Origin: Gallionellaceae bacterium
GTDB taxonomy: Bacteria > Pseudomonadota > Gammaproteobacteria > Burkholderiales > Gallionellaceae
DNA: 64,000 nucleotides
Reading direction: 5' to 3'
NCBI GenBank assembly: GCA_027448945.1
Contig: DAIDMQ010000002.1
Coordinates: 124,001 to 188,000 of the forward strand
Shown: positions 30,557 to 40,215 of the stretch, piece by piece
Position numbering within the stretch: position 1 is the stretch's first letter
Layout of the letters: each line of letters starts with the position of its first letter
Notes under the pieces: generated by a model
What the model was told of the DNA's origin: nothing
Seen by the model: the letters and a program-made list of their open reading frames with translations, nothing else
Databases searched by the model: none
Position numbers and translations under genes: made by a program

Positions 30557-31735
30557 GTGCAAGATTTTGACGTCATCATCGTAGGTGCCGGTCCTGCAGG
30601 CTGTGCCGCAGCACGTGTCTTGGCGCAGGCAAACTGGCACGTGGGTCTATTCGACAAAGCCGAGTTCCCGCGAGAGAAGACTTGCGGGGATGCACTCATC
30701 CCCGATGCACATTTAGCCCTGGAGAAGCTGGGGCTGGGCGAACGCGTAGCGCAGATCTGTCACCCCACCACAGCACTCAGATTGATCAGCTTCAATGGCA
30801 GCGAAGTCAGCGTGCGCGGTAAGACTTCGAGTATGCCGCGCATCCGCTTGGATACTTTGTTGCTCGCTGCTGCGCAGGAGAGTGGTGCCGACTTCCATGC
30901 CGGATATGATTTCAAGTCGGCGAACGAGGAGGCGGATTCAAACTATACGGTTGCGTTTGCCACGTCACAGGATGAGGTGTTAGTTCGCGCACCTTGGGTA
31001 TTGATGGCGACGGGTGCAAATGTTGTTCCGCTAGAAGCGGTGGGTTTGTTGGAGCGTGCTGAACCTAGCAGTTTTGCGGTACGCCAATATGTGCGCAATC
31101 ACCGTCTAGCCAAATATTCCGATGAGTTGGTATTCATTTTTGATCACACCGTAAAGGGCGGGTATGGATGGGTGTTTCCCGGACCTGATGGCATATTTAA
31201 TATAGGCATAGGCTATTTCGGCAGTAGCAAGAAGCACAGTCGTATACGCGAAGATTTCGAGCGATTCATACAATGCCAACCCTTGGTGCGTGATTTGATG
31301 AGCGATGGCGAAATTGTTTCCCCGCTTAAAGGTGCACCCATACGTACAGGTTTGAGCGGTGCGCGCTTCGCAGAGGGGGGCATATTGGCGACGGGGGAAT
31401 GTGTGGGTAGCACTTTCCCGCTTACCGGCGAAGGTATCGGTAAAGCGCTGGAAACCGGAATCATCGCAGCCGAGTCATTATTGAGCCATGCCACACAAGG
31501 GCGTGTCATGGTTGCGACACATTACATCGCGAAGATGAATGCATTGAAACCCAAATACGCGGCTTATCGTAAAGTTGAAATCCTATTGTGCTGGCCTGGC
31601 TTGGCGAACTTGCTGGTTGCACGGGCTTCACGGAGCGCTTACATGCGAGACCGACTCGGGGCACTGTTCTCGGAGCAAGTCGATCCGGCCCGACTTTTCA
31701 AACCGCACACTTGGCTGAAGATATTTAGTCTCTAA
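30557..31735 (+). CDS. Geranylgeranyl reductase family flavoprotein
   Basis: The 392-residue protein has an N-terminal FAD-binding motif (VIIVGAGPAGCAAARVL, residues about 6-22). The family motif EFPREKTCGDALIP follows, and the second FAD motif is near ATGECVGSTFPLTGEGIG. This places it in the TIGR02032 / p-hydroxybenzoate-hydroxylase-like group that includes geranylgeranyl reductases and ring hydroxylases. Reduction of an isoprenoid or hydroxylation of an aromatic are both possible. GTG start at 30557 with no good ribosome site. Confidence 0.75.
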   Translation: MQDFDVIIVGAGPAGCAAARVLAQANWHVGLFDKAEFPREKTCGDALIPDAHLALEKLGLGERVAQICHPTTALRLISFNGSEVSVRGKTSSMPRIRLDTLLLAAAQESGADFHAGYDFKSANEEADSNYTVAFATSQDEVLVRAPWVLMATGANVVPLEAVGLLERAEPSSFAVRQYVRNHRLAKYSDELVFIFDHTVKGGYGWVFPGPDGIFNIGIGYFGSSKKHSRIREDFERFIQCQPLVRDLMSDGEIVSPLKGAPIRTGLSGARFAEGGILATGECVGSTFPLTGEGIGKALETGIIAAESLLSHATQGRVMVATHYIAKMNALKPKYAAYRKVEILLCWPGLANLLVARASRSAYMRDRLGALFSEQVDPARLFKPHTWLKIFSL

Positions 31736-31798
31736 AATTATCTAGTACGAATTAAAGTTGATCATTCATACGTCAGTAACAAGAGTTAGCGATTAAAC

Positions 31799-31828
31799 TT
31801 GACAGTGTTTTGTATGCATCACTAAAAC
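31799..31828 (+). promoter_or_regulatory. Predicted promoter of the receptor-cyclase operon
   Basis: A perfect TTGACA (31799-31804), 18 bp, then TAAAAC (31823-31828), 45 bp before the receptor gene. The upstream 60 bp are AT-rich. Confidence 0.55.
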
Positions 31829-31872
31829 GTGTGAGCGAAACGATAATTGTTTAGAAGTGAGGACTAGAGCGC

Positions 31873-33927
31873 ATGTATAGGTACTTGGGGGTTATTGGGG
31901 TATTGCTGGGCTTGCATGCGCCAGACGTGTTCGCTGCCGCACCAGAAGATGTGGATTTTTTCCAAGAGATGCCTGTGGTGTTGAGTGCATCGCGCTTGAA
32001 CCAGCCACTCGATGAAGCTCCCAATGCAATGACGATAATCGACCGCAAGATGATTGTATCCTCCGGATTTCGCTCCATTCCCGATTTATTCAAGATGGTA
32101 CCGGGTATGTATGTCAGTTACTACAAGGGTAGCCAGGCTATCGTTTCTTATCACGGTACTACAGATCAATATTCACGCCGCATGCAAGTAATGATAGACG
32201 GCCGCAGTGTTTACATGCCGCCTGCCAGCACAGTGGATTGGGCTGATTTGCCCATCACCATAGACGATATAGAACGCATCGAGGTGATACGCGGACCTGC
32301 AGCCGCCTCGCATGGAGCGAACTCCACCCAAGGCGTGATCAGTATCACAACTCGCACTGCGTATAGTGATAGTGGTAAATCTGTTTCATTTACCAAGGGG
32401 AGTAATGGTGTCAATGATGTTGCGATGCATGCCAGTCGGATAGCCGAGAAGTCCGCCTATCGCATGACGGTGGCTTATAACGCAGATTATGGTTATGGCG
32501 ATATCAACACGCCACCCAAGGGTTTGCCGCTCAATACACCCGGCGTGATAAATGTATTGCACAACGCCTACGACAACAACCAAAGCAGGTTAATGAACTA
32601 CAGTGGTGAGTATCATCCCAACGACGGCAACAGTGTCGAGATGAAATTTGGTTTTAATCACAACGTGCAAGGCGTGGGGTTTAAAGACAGCAACTACAAT
32701 CAGCCACATGATCTGTTCGCCAACTCGGGTTTCCTGAATTTAGCCTGGTTGCATCAGCTTGAAAGTGGTTCTGAACTTGCGGTTCATTACTATCATAGTC
32801 AACTTAATCAGCACGAGAATGCACCTTACTTGTTGGGGGGAGTTCGCGCATCAAATTTGATAGCGCAGTCTGTTGATAGCGCAAGCGATGAGCTGGAATT
32901 ACAGCACACACTTAATATGGGTGAGCATAATCGGCTGGTGTATGGCGGGGCAATAAGAAGTAACGCAGTGTCTGCCAAACAATATGCGCAAATTCGTACC
33001 TTGTTATTGGCGTTGCCCGCGAATTATGAGTCCAACATAAAGAGTGAAAAATATCGTGTTTTTGCGCATGACGAGTGGCGTATAAACACCGCATTTCTGC
33101 TCAATAGCGGAGGCATGTGGGAGCAGGATGGCGTTGGTAATCTGCGATTCTCACCGCGAGTTGCGCTGAATTTCCATGCAACACCGGGCCAGACGTTGCG
33201 TATCGGCACATCGGTCGCATACCGCACGCCGGCGATGGCAGAAACGAGATTCCCCGAGGCCATGCCAGGCGTCCCGTTCCAACCTGGCTCCTTGTTCGTA
33301 CCCGGTGCCAGTGTTAATTCTCCGGGGCTCAAGCCCGAAAAAATGGTGACCCAAGAGATGGGTTATCTGGCCAATTTTCCTGCTTTAGGGAGCGTGCTCG
33401 ATGTCAGACTTTACATTGATAAATTGACCGATGGCATATTGCCGTCAGTAACCCGGTTCACCAATAAGCTCACTGCCGAGACCCGGGGTGCGGAAGTCAC
33501 GTTGAAGCAATTCATAACACCAAGTAGTGATTTGACGCTGAATCTGGCCCATGCTTGGGCTAACAGTAATACACAGACTTTGGGTATGGTCTCCGCCAGC
33601 CCGGGCAATCCTGATGCTTATGGCGCCAGCATTCCGCGCGACAGTGGTAGTGCGCAATTTGAATATCGGTGGGATGAAGGTTACGCTTTCAGTGCAAATT
33701 ATTATTTCCAGACCGGGATGCAACCTTTCGACCGCCCGGCACTCGATTCCCAGACTGTTCAGCACCGTACCGATATTCGGCTTGCAAAAACGATTATTAG
33801 CGGGGCACACCTAAGGGGTGACATCGCGCTGGTCGTACAGAACCTGTTTGATCAGCGTTATACCGAATATATCGCCAACAATGTATATACACGACGCGGC
33901 AACATAACTTTGGGTCTGCACTGGTAA
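31873..33927 (+). CDS. TonB-dependent outer-membrane receptor
   Basis: The 684-residue precursor has a signal peptide (about residues 1-22) and a TonB-box-like stretch EMPVVLSASRL. The plug has APNAMTIIDRKMI, PDLFKMVPGMYV and IERIEVIRGPAAASHGANST. A 22-strand-type barrel ends in LGLHW, an aromatic terminal residue as the BAM complex expects. The short plug and DEAPNAMTIID wording resemble receptors found beside diguanylate cyclases and YfiR-like proteins, rather than classical siderophore receptors; this is inference. The next gene starts 2 bp after its stop. Confidence 0.88.
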   Translation: MYRYLGVIGVLLGLHAPDVFAAAPEDVDFFQEMPVVLSASRLNQPLDEAPNAMTIIDRKMIVSSGFRSIPDLFKMVPGMYVSYYKGSQAIVSYHGTTDQYSRRMQVMIDGRSVYMPPASTVDWADLPITIDDIERIEVIRGPAAASHGANSTQGVISITTRTAYSDSGKSVSFTKGSNGVNDVAMHASRIAEKSAYRMTVAYNADYGYGDINTPPKGLPLNTPGVINVLHNAYDNNQSRLMNYSGEYHPNDGNSVEMKFGFNHNVQGVGFKDSNYNQPHDLFANSGFLNLAWLHQLESGSELAVHYYHSQLNQHENAPYLLGGVRASNLIAQSVDSASDELELQHTLNMGEHNRLVYGGAIRSNAVSAKQYAQIRTLLLALPANYESNIKSEKYRVFAHDEWRINTAFLLNSGGMWEQDGVGNLRFSPRVALNFHATPGQTLRIGTSVAYRTPAMAETRFPEAMPGVPFQPGSLFVPGASVNSPGLKPEKMVTQEMGYLANFPALGSVLDVRLYIDKLTDGILPSVTRFTNKLTAETRGAEVTLKQFITPSSDLTLNLAHAWANSNTQTLGMVSASPGNPDAYGASIPRDSGSAQFEYRWDEGYAFSANYYFQTGMQPFDRPALDSQTVQHRTDIRLAKTIISGAHLRGDIALVVQNLFDQRYTEYIANNVYTRRGNITLGLHW

Positions 33928-33929
33928 CC

Positions 33930-34883
33930 ATGAGGCAAAGTCCTTTTAATAGTTGCTTATCAAATCTGCAGAAAGTCATTTTCTGCAGTGCGGGTGGATT
34001 GCTGTTGAGTTGTATATCGTTCGTCGTGTACGCGGCACCCTTTACGGTGGGCATCGTGCTCAGCGACCAAAGTCAGACCTATCAAACGATCAATGAGAAG
34101 ATGGGCAAGGAGTTGGCTGCTGATAATATCCAGCTGATATCTGGCAGGGTGGGAGAGGAATTACCCGGCGCGAATTTACTGTTGGTGGTTGGAACCAAAG
34201 CCGCCGATGCATTGCCAATATCCACCACACAGCCTGTGATTTATTTGTTATTGCAGCGTAAACACTATGAGACTTTGCTGGCGCATCGTATGCAGTCTAA
34301 AACTATCGCCTTACGCTCTGCGGTGTTCATCGAACAATCTTCCGAGCGGCAGATCAACTTCCTCAAGCTGGCATTACCCCAAGTCAAAGATGTCGGCATT
34401 TTGTATTCCGCTAATACCGCGAGTAATTTGGATGTATTACGCAGTGCCGCTAAAGCACATGGTTTGTCGACTAATCTGGTGGAAGTGAGCGAGCGGCTCA
34501 CGCTCTCTGATGCCTTGGATGAGGTCTTGGAAGAAAGTGATGTCTTGTTTGCTGTTCCTGACAGCAGCATTTATAGCAGTGTCACAGTGCGCAACCTGAT
34601 GTTTTCTACATATCGTAGTGGAAAACCATTGATTGCTTATTCGGCCGGTTATGTCAAAGCGGGTGCATCGGCAGCAGTGTTCACTACGCCTGCACAGTTT
34701 GCGGTTCAGGCGGCTGGTATGGTTCGCGAGTATGCTCGTACGGGGAGTCTGCCTGCAGCTCAATATCCGAAGTACTTCGATGTGGCGGTGAACGAGGATG
34801 TGGTGCGTTCATTGGGTTTGAGCATACGCAGTGCTGATGTACTGCAAGCCGAGTTGAAGAGAGTCGAGCGTGGCAATCCATGA
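33930..34883 (+). CDS. Periplasmic ABC-type substrate-binding-like protein without a transporter
   Basis: The 317-residue protein has a signal peptide with a hydrophobic core (FCSAGGLLLSCISFVV, cleavage after VYA near residue 33). Its body resembles the ABC_sub_bind/COG2984 family: RQINFLKLALPQVKDVGILY and a two-lobe pattern with FAVPDSSIYSSVTVRNLMF. No lipobox, ATPase or permease accompanies it. It starts 2 bp after the TonB receptor and overlaps the diguanylate cyclase by 4 bp (ATGA). Probably a periplasmic sensor that links the two, similar in position to YfiR. Confidence 0.8.
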   Translation: MRQSPFNSCLSNLQKVIFCSAGGLLLSCISFVVYAAPFTVGIVLSDQSQTYQTINEKMGKELAADNIQLISGRVGEELPGANLLLVVGTKAADALPISTTQPVIYLLLQRKHYETLLAHRMQSKTIALRSAVFIEQSSERQINFLKLALPQVKDVGILYSANTASNLDVLRSAAKAHGLSTNLVEVSERLTLSDALDEVLEESDVLFAVPDSSIYSSVTVRNLMFSTYRSGKPLIAYSAGYVKAGASAAVFTTPAQFAVQAAGMVREYARTGSLPAAQYPKYFDVAVNEDVVRSLGLSIRSADVLQAELKRVERGNP

Positions 34884-36673
34884 AGTCCAACAGCATCTAT
34901 CGACAGACATTGCTTACCGCGCTGTTTCCCAGCGTGATAATAAGTTTTTTGTTAGGTGCTTATGTGTTACATGCGCGTTTGGATGATGCCCGTAACTCTC
35001 TCATAGAGAATGCCAGATTACAGGCACGCAGTTTTGCTTCCGCCAGCGAATACGCATTGTTCGCCGGCAATCACGATTTGTTATCCCAAGTGGCACGCTC
35101 GGCTTTGTCAAATGACGATATCTATTCCGTTACCGTGCTGGGTAATCATAACAATCTGATCCTGATGTTGAGCAAGAACAAGAATAGTCACCGGGCGACT
35201 CTGGACAAGGTTAGTGAAGGTGCGCCTCTCGCTGAGAACGATGATGCGCTGTTGGTCTATCAAGCGATTGCTCCCACACAGCTGAGTGGGAGCGATTTGG
35301 AGTTGGGCGCCGATGAATTGGCCGTTCCCGCCAATCTGGGAGCGGTGATTCTGGAGGTGAGTAAGCACCGCTTGCAAAATAGGCAGATGGAAATGTTGGA
35401 GGTCAGTCTATTAGTGTTGCTGGGCGCCATGTTGCTCGCCTATCTGATCGCAGGGAGAGTGGCACGTAAACTCAGTCTGCCTATTATCGCAATAGAAGAT
35501 GGCTTGCGACGTATCGGTGCGGGATCTTTGGATGTGCGCATAGAGACCAAGTACAAGGTGAGTGAGCTCAATCATCTGGCCAGGGGCATCAACCAGATGG
35601 CGAGCGATCTGCAGCAGGAAAGGAATCTGCTGGAGACGCGCATCATTGCAGCGACCAGATCGGTGTATGAGCAGAAAGAACATGTGGAGCGCGCCAATCT
35701 TGAGAACCTCACGCTGAACGCCAAACTACAAAATGCGCTGAACGAGTTGGAAACCATCATTGAGGCTAATCCGGATATTCTCTACGTCATTAATCCGGCT
35801 GGCCAGTTAGTGAAATGGAACACCCAGTTGGAGCGTTTTAGTGGATTGACTTCGCAGCTGATTGACAGCCGCCCGATGATGCAATTCTTCGCCAAGGAAG
35901 ATCATGACGCAGCGTTGGATTGGATTAACCGCGTGATAGAGCAGGGCATGGCGACGATTGAGGCCGACTTGTTGCGGTTCGATGGCGCACGGATACCTTA
36001 CTTCTGTAACGGAGTGGTGTTGCGCGACCCGCAAGGTAAAGTGATCGGTTTAACAGGCACCGGACGCGACATCACCGAGCGCAAGCTGGCGGCAGAACGC
36101 ATGAAGCGTATGGCGCATTTTGATACGCTGACCGGCTTGCCCAATCGCATATTGCTCTCGGATCGTTTGCAACTTGCCCTGTCTTCCGCCAAGCGAGACA
36201 AGACCATGCTGGGGCTGATGTTCGTCGATCTGGATGAATTCAAACCGATCAATGATAACTATGGGCATCACATCGGCGACATCCTACTTAAGATTGCCGC
36301 CAGCCGCATGCTGGAGTGTATGCGTGAATCGGATACGGTCGCGCGTATCGGCGGGGATGAGTTTTTGGTAATGCTGCCCCATATCGAGCATAGGGAAGAT
36401 GCCATGTATGTGGCGGAGAAAATACGTATCGCGCTGACCGCATCTTTTGATTTGCAAGAATACGAGGTGCGAATATCTTGCAGTGTGGGCGTGGCGATCT
36501 ACCCGGAGCATGGGGCTGACGAGACCACGCTGATGCGCCACGCTGATATGGCGATGTATTCTGCCAAACAGCAGGGACGCAACGGGGTGTGCTTGTATTC
36601 CGTAGCGATGGCGGATGGCAGCGCTTTGCGTTGCGACGGTGAGCTGTTTTCAGTCGCTCCAAACGACCACTAA
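34880..36673 (+). CDS. Membrane diguanylate cyclase with periplasmic sensor, HAMP and PAS domains
   Basis: The 597-residue protein has TM1 (about 13-30), a periplasmic CHASE8-like region with a typical SFASASEYALFAGN segment, TM2 (about 174-192) and HAMP (to about 250). A coiled stretch, a PAS domain (about 290-400, ending GLTGTGRDITERK) and a GGDEF domain follow. The active site is RIGGDEF near residue 491, intact. An RESD inhibitory site lies five residues before it, so feedback inhibition by c-di-GMP is expected. No EAL domain. The CHASE8-HAMP-GGDEF plan is that of YfiN/DgcN, here with an added PAS. Coupled to the upstream binding protein by a 4-bp overlap. Confidence 0.9.
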   Translation: MKSNSIYRQTLLTALFPSVIISFLLGAYVLHARLDDARNSLIENARLQARSFASASEYALFAGNHDLLSQVARSALSNDDIYSVTVLGNHNNLILMLSKNKNSHRATLDKVSEGAPLAENDDALLVYQAIAPTQLSGSDLELGADELAVPANLGAVILEVSKHRLQNRQMEMLEVSLLVLLGAMLLAYLIAGRVARKLSLPIIAIEDGLRRIGAGSLDVRIETKYKVSELNHLARGINQMASDLQQERNLLETRIIAATRSVYEQKEHVERANLENLTLNAKLQNALNELETIIEANPDILYVINPAGQLVKWNTQLERFSGLTSQLIDSRPMMQFFAKEDHDAALDWINRVIEQGMATIEADLLRFDGARIPYFCNGVVLRDPQGKVIGLTGTGRDITERKLAAERMKRMAHFDTLTGLPNRILLSDRLQLALSSAKRDKTMLGLMFVDLDEFKPINDNYGHHIGDILLKIAASRMLECMRESDTVARIGGDEFLVMLPHIEHREDAMYVAEKIRIALTASFDLQEYEVRISCSVGVAIYPEHGADETTLMRHADMAMYSAKQQGRNGVCLYSVAMADGSALRCDGELFSVAPNDH

Positions 36674-36762
36674 GACGCTTGCCAGATATAAGTAAGCCAA
36701 GAGCGTAAATTGCCCGCGTTTCTCTTTTGTTATTCCCGTGGCGATATGGTTTAATCGCGCCC

Positions 36763-37635
36763 ATGAAATTTCCCTTCAAGACCGTTGCACTTATTGGTAA
36801 ATACAAGGCTCCCGAAATTGCGGAGCCTTTGTTGCGTCTGGCCGAGTTTTTGACCAGCCAGTGCCTCAGGGTCGTGGTCGACAGTCTGACCGCCGAACAC
36901 CTCAACAATCCTCCCTATTCCACCCTGACCTTGGACGAAATCGGCTGTGCCGTAGACTTGGCCATTGTGATGGGCGGGGATGGCACCATGCTCAATATCG
37001 CACGCACGCTCACCCCTTGTAGTGTGCCGCTAATCGGCATTAATCAAGGGCGTTTGGGTTTTTTGACCGATCTGACGCTGGAGAATATGCAAGACAAGTT
37101 AATCGATATGCTGGAGGGCAAGTTCATCGTCGAGGAGCGCTTGTTGATCGCTGCCAGAGTTGTGCGCGGTGAAGAAGAAGTGTTCCGTTCGCTGGCGTTC
37201 AACGAAGTCGTGGTGCATCGCAGCCACATCAGCAGCATGGTCGAGTTCGAAGTGCGTATAGATGGTGAATATCTGTCCAATCAGCGCGCCGATGGTTTGA
37301 TTGTCGCCACTCCCACGGGTTCGACCGCCTACGCCCTGTCGGCTGGCGCGCCCATCTTGCATCCCAATTTGAACGTATTGGAACTGGTGCCGATCTGCCC
37401 GCATACACTGAGCAATCGTCCTATCGTGGTGAGTGGCAGCTCGGTGCTGGAGATACTGATACACCGCAGTAGCGATATTCGTGTGCGTTTCGACAGTCAT
37501 ACACAATTTGATTTGCAACAGAACGATAAAATCGTCGTCACCAGTCATCCGCAGCGTGCATGCTTGCTGCATCCGGAAGGCCATAGCTATTACCACACGC
37601 TGCGTGAAAAGCTGCTTTGGAACCAAACTCTCTAA
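36763..37635 (+). CDS. nadK: NAD kinase
   Basis: NadK makes NADP from NAD and ATP. The start is ATG 36763 (MKFPFKTVALIGKYKAPEI). The 290-residue protein has the GGDGT motif in VMGGDGTMLNIAR, NQGRLGFLTDL, and the conserved NEVVVHRSHISSMVEFEV. The glycine loop VATPTGSTAYALSAGAPI is also present. A TTTAAT box ends 7 bp before the ATG and there is no Shine-Dalgarno, so the mRNA may be leaderless. recN starts 12 bp later. Confidence 0.96.
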   Translation: MKFPFKTVALIGKYKAPEIAEPLLRLAEFLTSQCLRVVVDSLTAEHLNNPPYSTLTLDEIGCAVDLAIVMGGDGTMLNIARTLTPCSVPLIGINQGRLGFLTDLTLENMQDKLIDMLEGKFIVEERLLIAARVVRGEEEVFRSLAFNEVVVHRSHISSMVEFEVRIDGEYLSNQRADGLIVATPTGSTAYALSAGAPILHPNLNVLELVPICPHTLSNRPIVVSGSSVLEILIHRSSDIRVRFDSHTQFDLQQNDKIVVTSHPQRACLLHPEGHSYYHTLREKLLWNQTL

Positions 37636-37647
37636 TCAGTGAACTGC

Positions 37648-39303
37648 ATGCTCAAATCTTTAAGCATCCGTGATTTCGTCATCGTCTCCAATCTTGAGCT
37701 CGATTTCTCAACAGGCTTCACTGCGCTGACCGGTGAGACCGGTGCAGGCAAGTCCATTCTGATCGACGCTTTGTCGCTGGCGCTCGGTGAGCGCGGCGAT
37801 GCCAGCATGGTTCGTTCAGGCTGCGAGCGTGCCGAGATTGGCGCCGAGTTCGATGTGGGTGCGGAGATGCAGGCTTGGCTGGAGGAGCAGGATATGACAG
37901 GGGATGAGGGTATCTGCCTGATGCGCCGTGTGTTGGATGCGGGTGGGCGCTCACGCGGTTACATCAATGGTCGTACCGCCACCTTGCAGCAGATGCGTGA
38001 AGCGGGTGAACAATTGCTGGATATTCATGGCCAGCATGCACACCAGTCTTTGCTGCGTCCCGACGCACAACGCTTGTTGTTGGACGGCTATGCCGGTGCG
38101 CAGGAGCAGGCTGCTCAAGTCGCAAGTCTTTACAAGGATAGACAAACTATACAACGCCGTCGCATCAGTCTGAGCGAGAACGCCGAGGCGGTGGCCGCCG
38201 AGCGCGAGTTGTTGCAGTTCCAGTGCGATGAATTGTCGGGTCTGAATTTCAATGCGGCTGACTGGCTGGAGCAACAAGCGGAATACGAACGCCTGGCCCA
38301 TGCCGCAAGCCTGTTGGAGACTGCCGAATTCGGCGTGGAGTCTTTGAGCGAAGCGGATAACTCATGCTTGTCACAGCTCAATGTATTGACGGGCAAAGTT
38401 CGCGAGGCGGTGACGCATGATGTCGCTTTGAGCGATACCCTCAAGATGTTGGAGAGTGCACAAGCCGAATTACAAGAGGCGGTGTACGCCTTGCGACATT
38501 ATCAGCAACATCTGGAAACCGATCCCGGACGACTGCGTGAACAAGAGCAGCGCATACAGAATGTGGTGGATGCCGCACGCAAATTCCGCGTCGCCCCTGA
38601 GCAATTGGACGAAGTTCTGCAACGCAATCGCGCTCGCTTGGCAGAGCTGGGTGGCGATGCCGATCTTGCTGAGTTGGAAAAGCGGGAACAGGAAGCGCAC
38701 AAAGCCTATATGCAAGCCGCGAAGAAACTTACAGCAGACAGACGGAAGTCGGCGACCAAGCTGTCGGAAGAAATCACCGCCGCGATGCAGACTTTGGCGA
38801 TGCAGGGCGGGGTGTTTGCGGTCACACTGCAGCCCCTTGCCGACGGCAATGCGCATGGTTTGGAAAGCGTGGAATTGCAGGTCGCCGCAAATCCCGGTGT
38901 GCCGCAGCGCAGCCTTGCCAAGGTCGCTTCGGGCGGCGAATTGTCGCGCATCAGTTTGGCGATACAGGTGGCGACCAGCAATGTCGCCAGCGTGCCCACT
39001 CTGATCTTCGACGAAGTCGATAGCGGCATAGGCGGGCGTGTCGCAGAGATCGTCGGTGGCTTGCTCAAACGCCTGGGCAGGCATCATCAAGTACTGTGCG
39101 TCACCCATTTGCCTCAAGTTGCGGCACAGGCCGATCAGCAATGGCAAGTGAGCAAAGCAGTCGAAGCGGGCGTGACCCTGAGTCATATTGCAGTGCTGGA
39201 TGCAAAGCAGCGCGTAGAAGAGATTGCACGCATGCTGGGCGGTACCACGATCACCGATACCACACGTAAACATGCAGCGGAGATGTTGGCCCATTCGGCT
39301 TAG
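37648..39303 (+). CDS. recN: DNA repair protein RecN
   Basis: RecN is an SMC-like ATPase of double-strand-break repair. The start is ATG 37648 (MLKSLSIRDFVIVSNLEL); a GTG at 37639 is less likely. The 551-residue protein has Walker A GETGAGKSILIDAL, the QLLDIHGQHAHQ segment, and a coiled-coil centre. The signature SGGELSRISLAIQ and Walker B LIFDEVDSGIGG follow. Length equals E. coli RecN (553). nadK-recN is a common proteobacterial pair; no LexA box is evident in the 12-bp gap. Confidence 0.96.
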   Translation: MLKSLSIRDFVIVSNLELDFSTGFTALTGETGAGKSILIDALSLALGERGDASMVRSGCERAEIGAEFDVGAEMQAWLEEQDMTGDEGICLMRRVLDAGGRSRGYINGRTATLQQMREAGEQLLDIHGQHAHQSLLRPDAQRLLLDGYAGAQEQAAQVASLYKDRQTIQRRRISLSENAEAVAAERELLQFQCDELSGLNFNAADWLEQQAEYERLAHAASLLETAEFGVESLSEADNSCLSQLNVLTGKVREAVTHDVALSDTLKMLESAQAELQEAVYALRHYQQHLETDPGRLREQEQRIQNVVDAARKFRVAPEQLDEVLQRNRARLAELGGDADLAELEKREQEAHKAYMQAAKKLTADRRKSATKLSEEITAAMQTLAMQGGVFAVTLQPLADGNAHGLESVELQVAANPGVPQRSLAKVASGGELSRISLAIQVATSNVASVPTLIFDEVDSGIGGRVAEIVGGLLKRLGRHHQVLCVTHLPQVAAQADQQWQVSKAVEAGVTLSHIAVLDAKQRVEEIARMLGGTTITDTTRKHAAEMLAHSA

Positions 39304-39354
39304 GCCATAGCCTTGGGTTATCATGCTCGGCTGCGAATCGAGGAATAAAAAATT

Positions 39355-40167
39355 ATGATGCAGCGCAAAATTATCTTAGTTTCACTCTTGCTCGCCTCGT
39401 GTGGCGTTCCACATCTCACACCCTACAAGATGGATATTAGGCAGGGCAACTACGTCAGTCCCGAGATGCGCGAGAAACTCAAGCCGGGTATGAGCAAGCA
39501 GCAAGTGCGCTATCTGATGGGTACGCCGCTGGTGAGTGACGATTTTCATGGCAATCGATGGGACTATCTCTATAGCTTGGCGGTGGATGGCAAGTTGGTG
39601 GATAAACAATCCATGACGCTGTATTTCGAGGGCGACAATCTGGTGCGGGTAGATGATGCATCTATGCCCGCACTCCCGCCCGCTCCAGTAGAGGAGCCTG
39701 TCGCGGTCGCTGAAGCGGATATCGCAGCAGCCAGCGCAGTCGAGGATGGCAGCTCGTTGGCTGCTGCTAGTGCCGAGGCAGTACCCGCAGTGGCCGTACC
39801 CGTTATCGCACCTGTGGTCGCCACTACAAGCACTGAGGATGACGCCAAGCGCGCCATGCAAGCTTGGGCGGATGCGTGGGCGGCGCGTGATATCAAGACT
39901 TATCTGGCCGCCTATGCTCCCGGCTATAAACCCAAGGGTATGAGTCATGCAGCCTGGCTTAAACAGCGCCAGCAACGTATAGGCCAGGCCAAACAGATCA
40001 AGGTGGGCATCAGCGATATCACGGTCAAAGTCGCGGATGAAAGTCATGCTACGGTGAGTTTCAAGCAGGACTACAGTTCCGATGCTTATCACGACATCAG
40101 CAGCAAGACACTGGCGCTAGAAAAACGCGGGGATGCATGGTTGATCGTTGCTGAAGCCGGCCTCTAG
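39355..40167 (+). CDS. bamE: BamE-like lipoprotein with C-terminal SnoaL/NTF2-like extension
   Basis: BamE is a lipoprotein of the beta-barrel assembly complex. A lipobox LASC lies near residue 16, and the SmpA/OmlA domain follows (residues about 25-102). It includes LKPGMSKQQVRYLMGTPLV and WDYLYSL, with a beta strand LYFEGDNLVRVDD. After a roughly 60-residue Ala/Val/Pro linker, a second domain (about 163-270) begins AMQAWADAWAARDIKTYLAAY. It looks like the NTF2/SnoaL-like Cds6 domain. E. coli BamE is only 113 residues. The domain is not part of the core BAM machinery and its role here is unknown. Confidence 0.85.
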   Translation: MMQRKIILVSLLLASCGVPHLTPYKMDIRQGNYVSPEMREKLKPGMSKQQVRYLMGTPLVSDDFHGNRWDYLYSLAVDGKLVDKQSMTLYFEGDNLVRVDDASMPALPPAPVEEPVAVAEADIAAASAVEDGSSLAAASAEAVPAVAVPVIAPVVATTSTEDDAKRAMQAWADAWAARDIKTYLAAYAPGYKPKGMSHAAWLKQRQQRIGQAKQIKVGISDITVKVADESHATVSFKQDYSSDAYHDISSKTLALEKRGDAWLIVAEAGL

Positions 40168-40215
40168 TTGCCAGTTGTAAACGTTTAAGTTGTACAAGAA
40201 TTTAAGGAAATCGAA

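Noticed and set aside
38470-39324. A 284-codon open frame opposite recN
   Set aside because: It covers the conserved RecN ATPase end; no ribosome site or family resemblance on the opposite strand.
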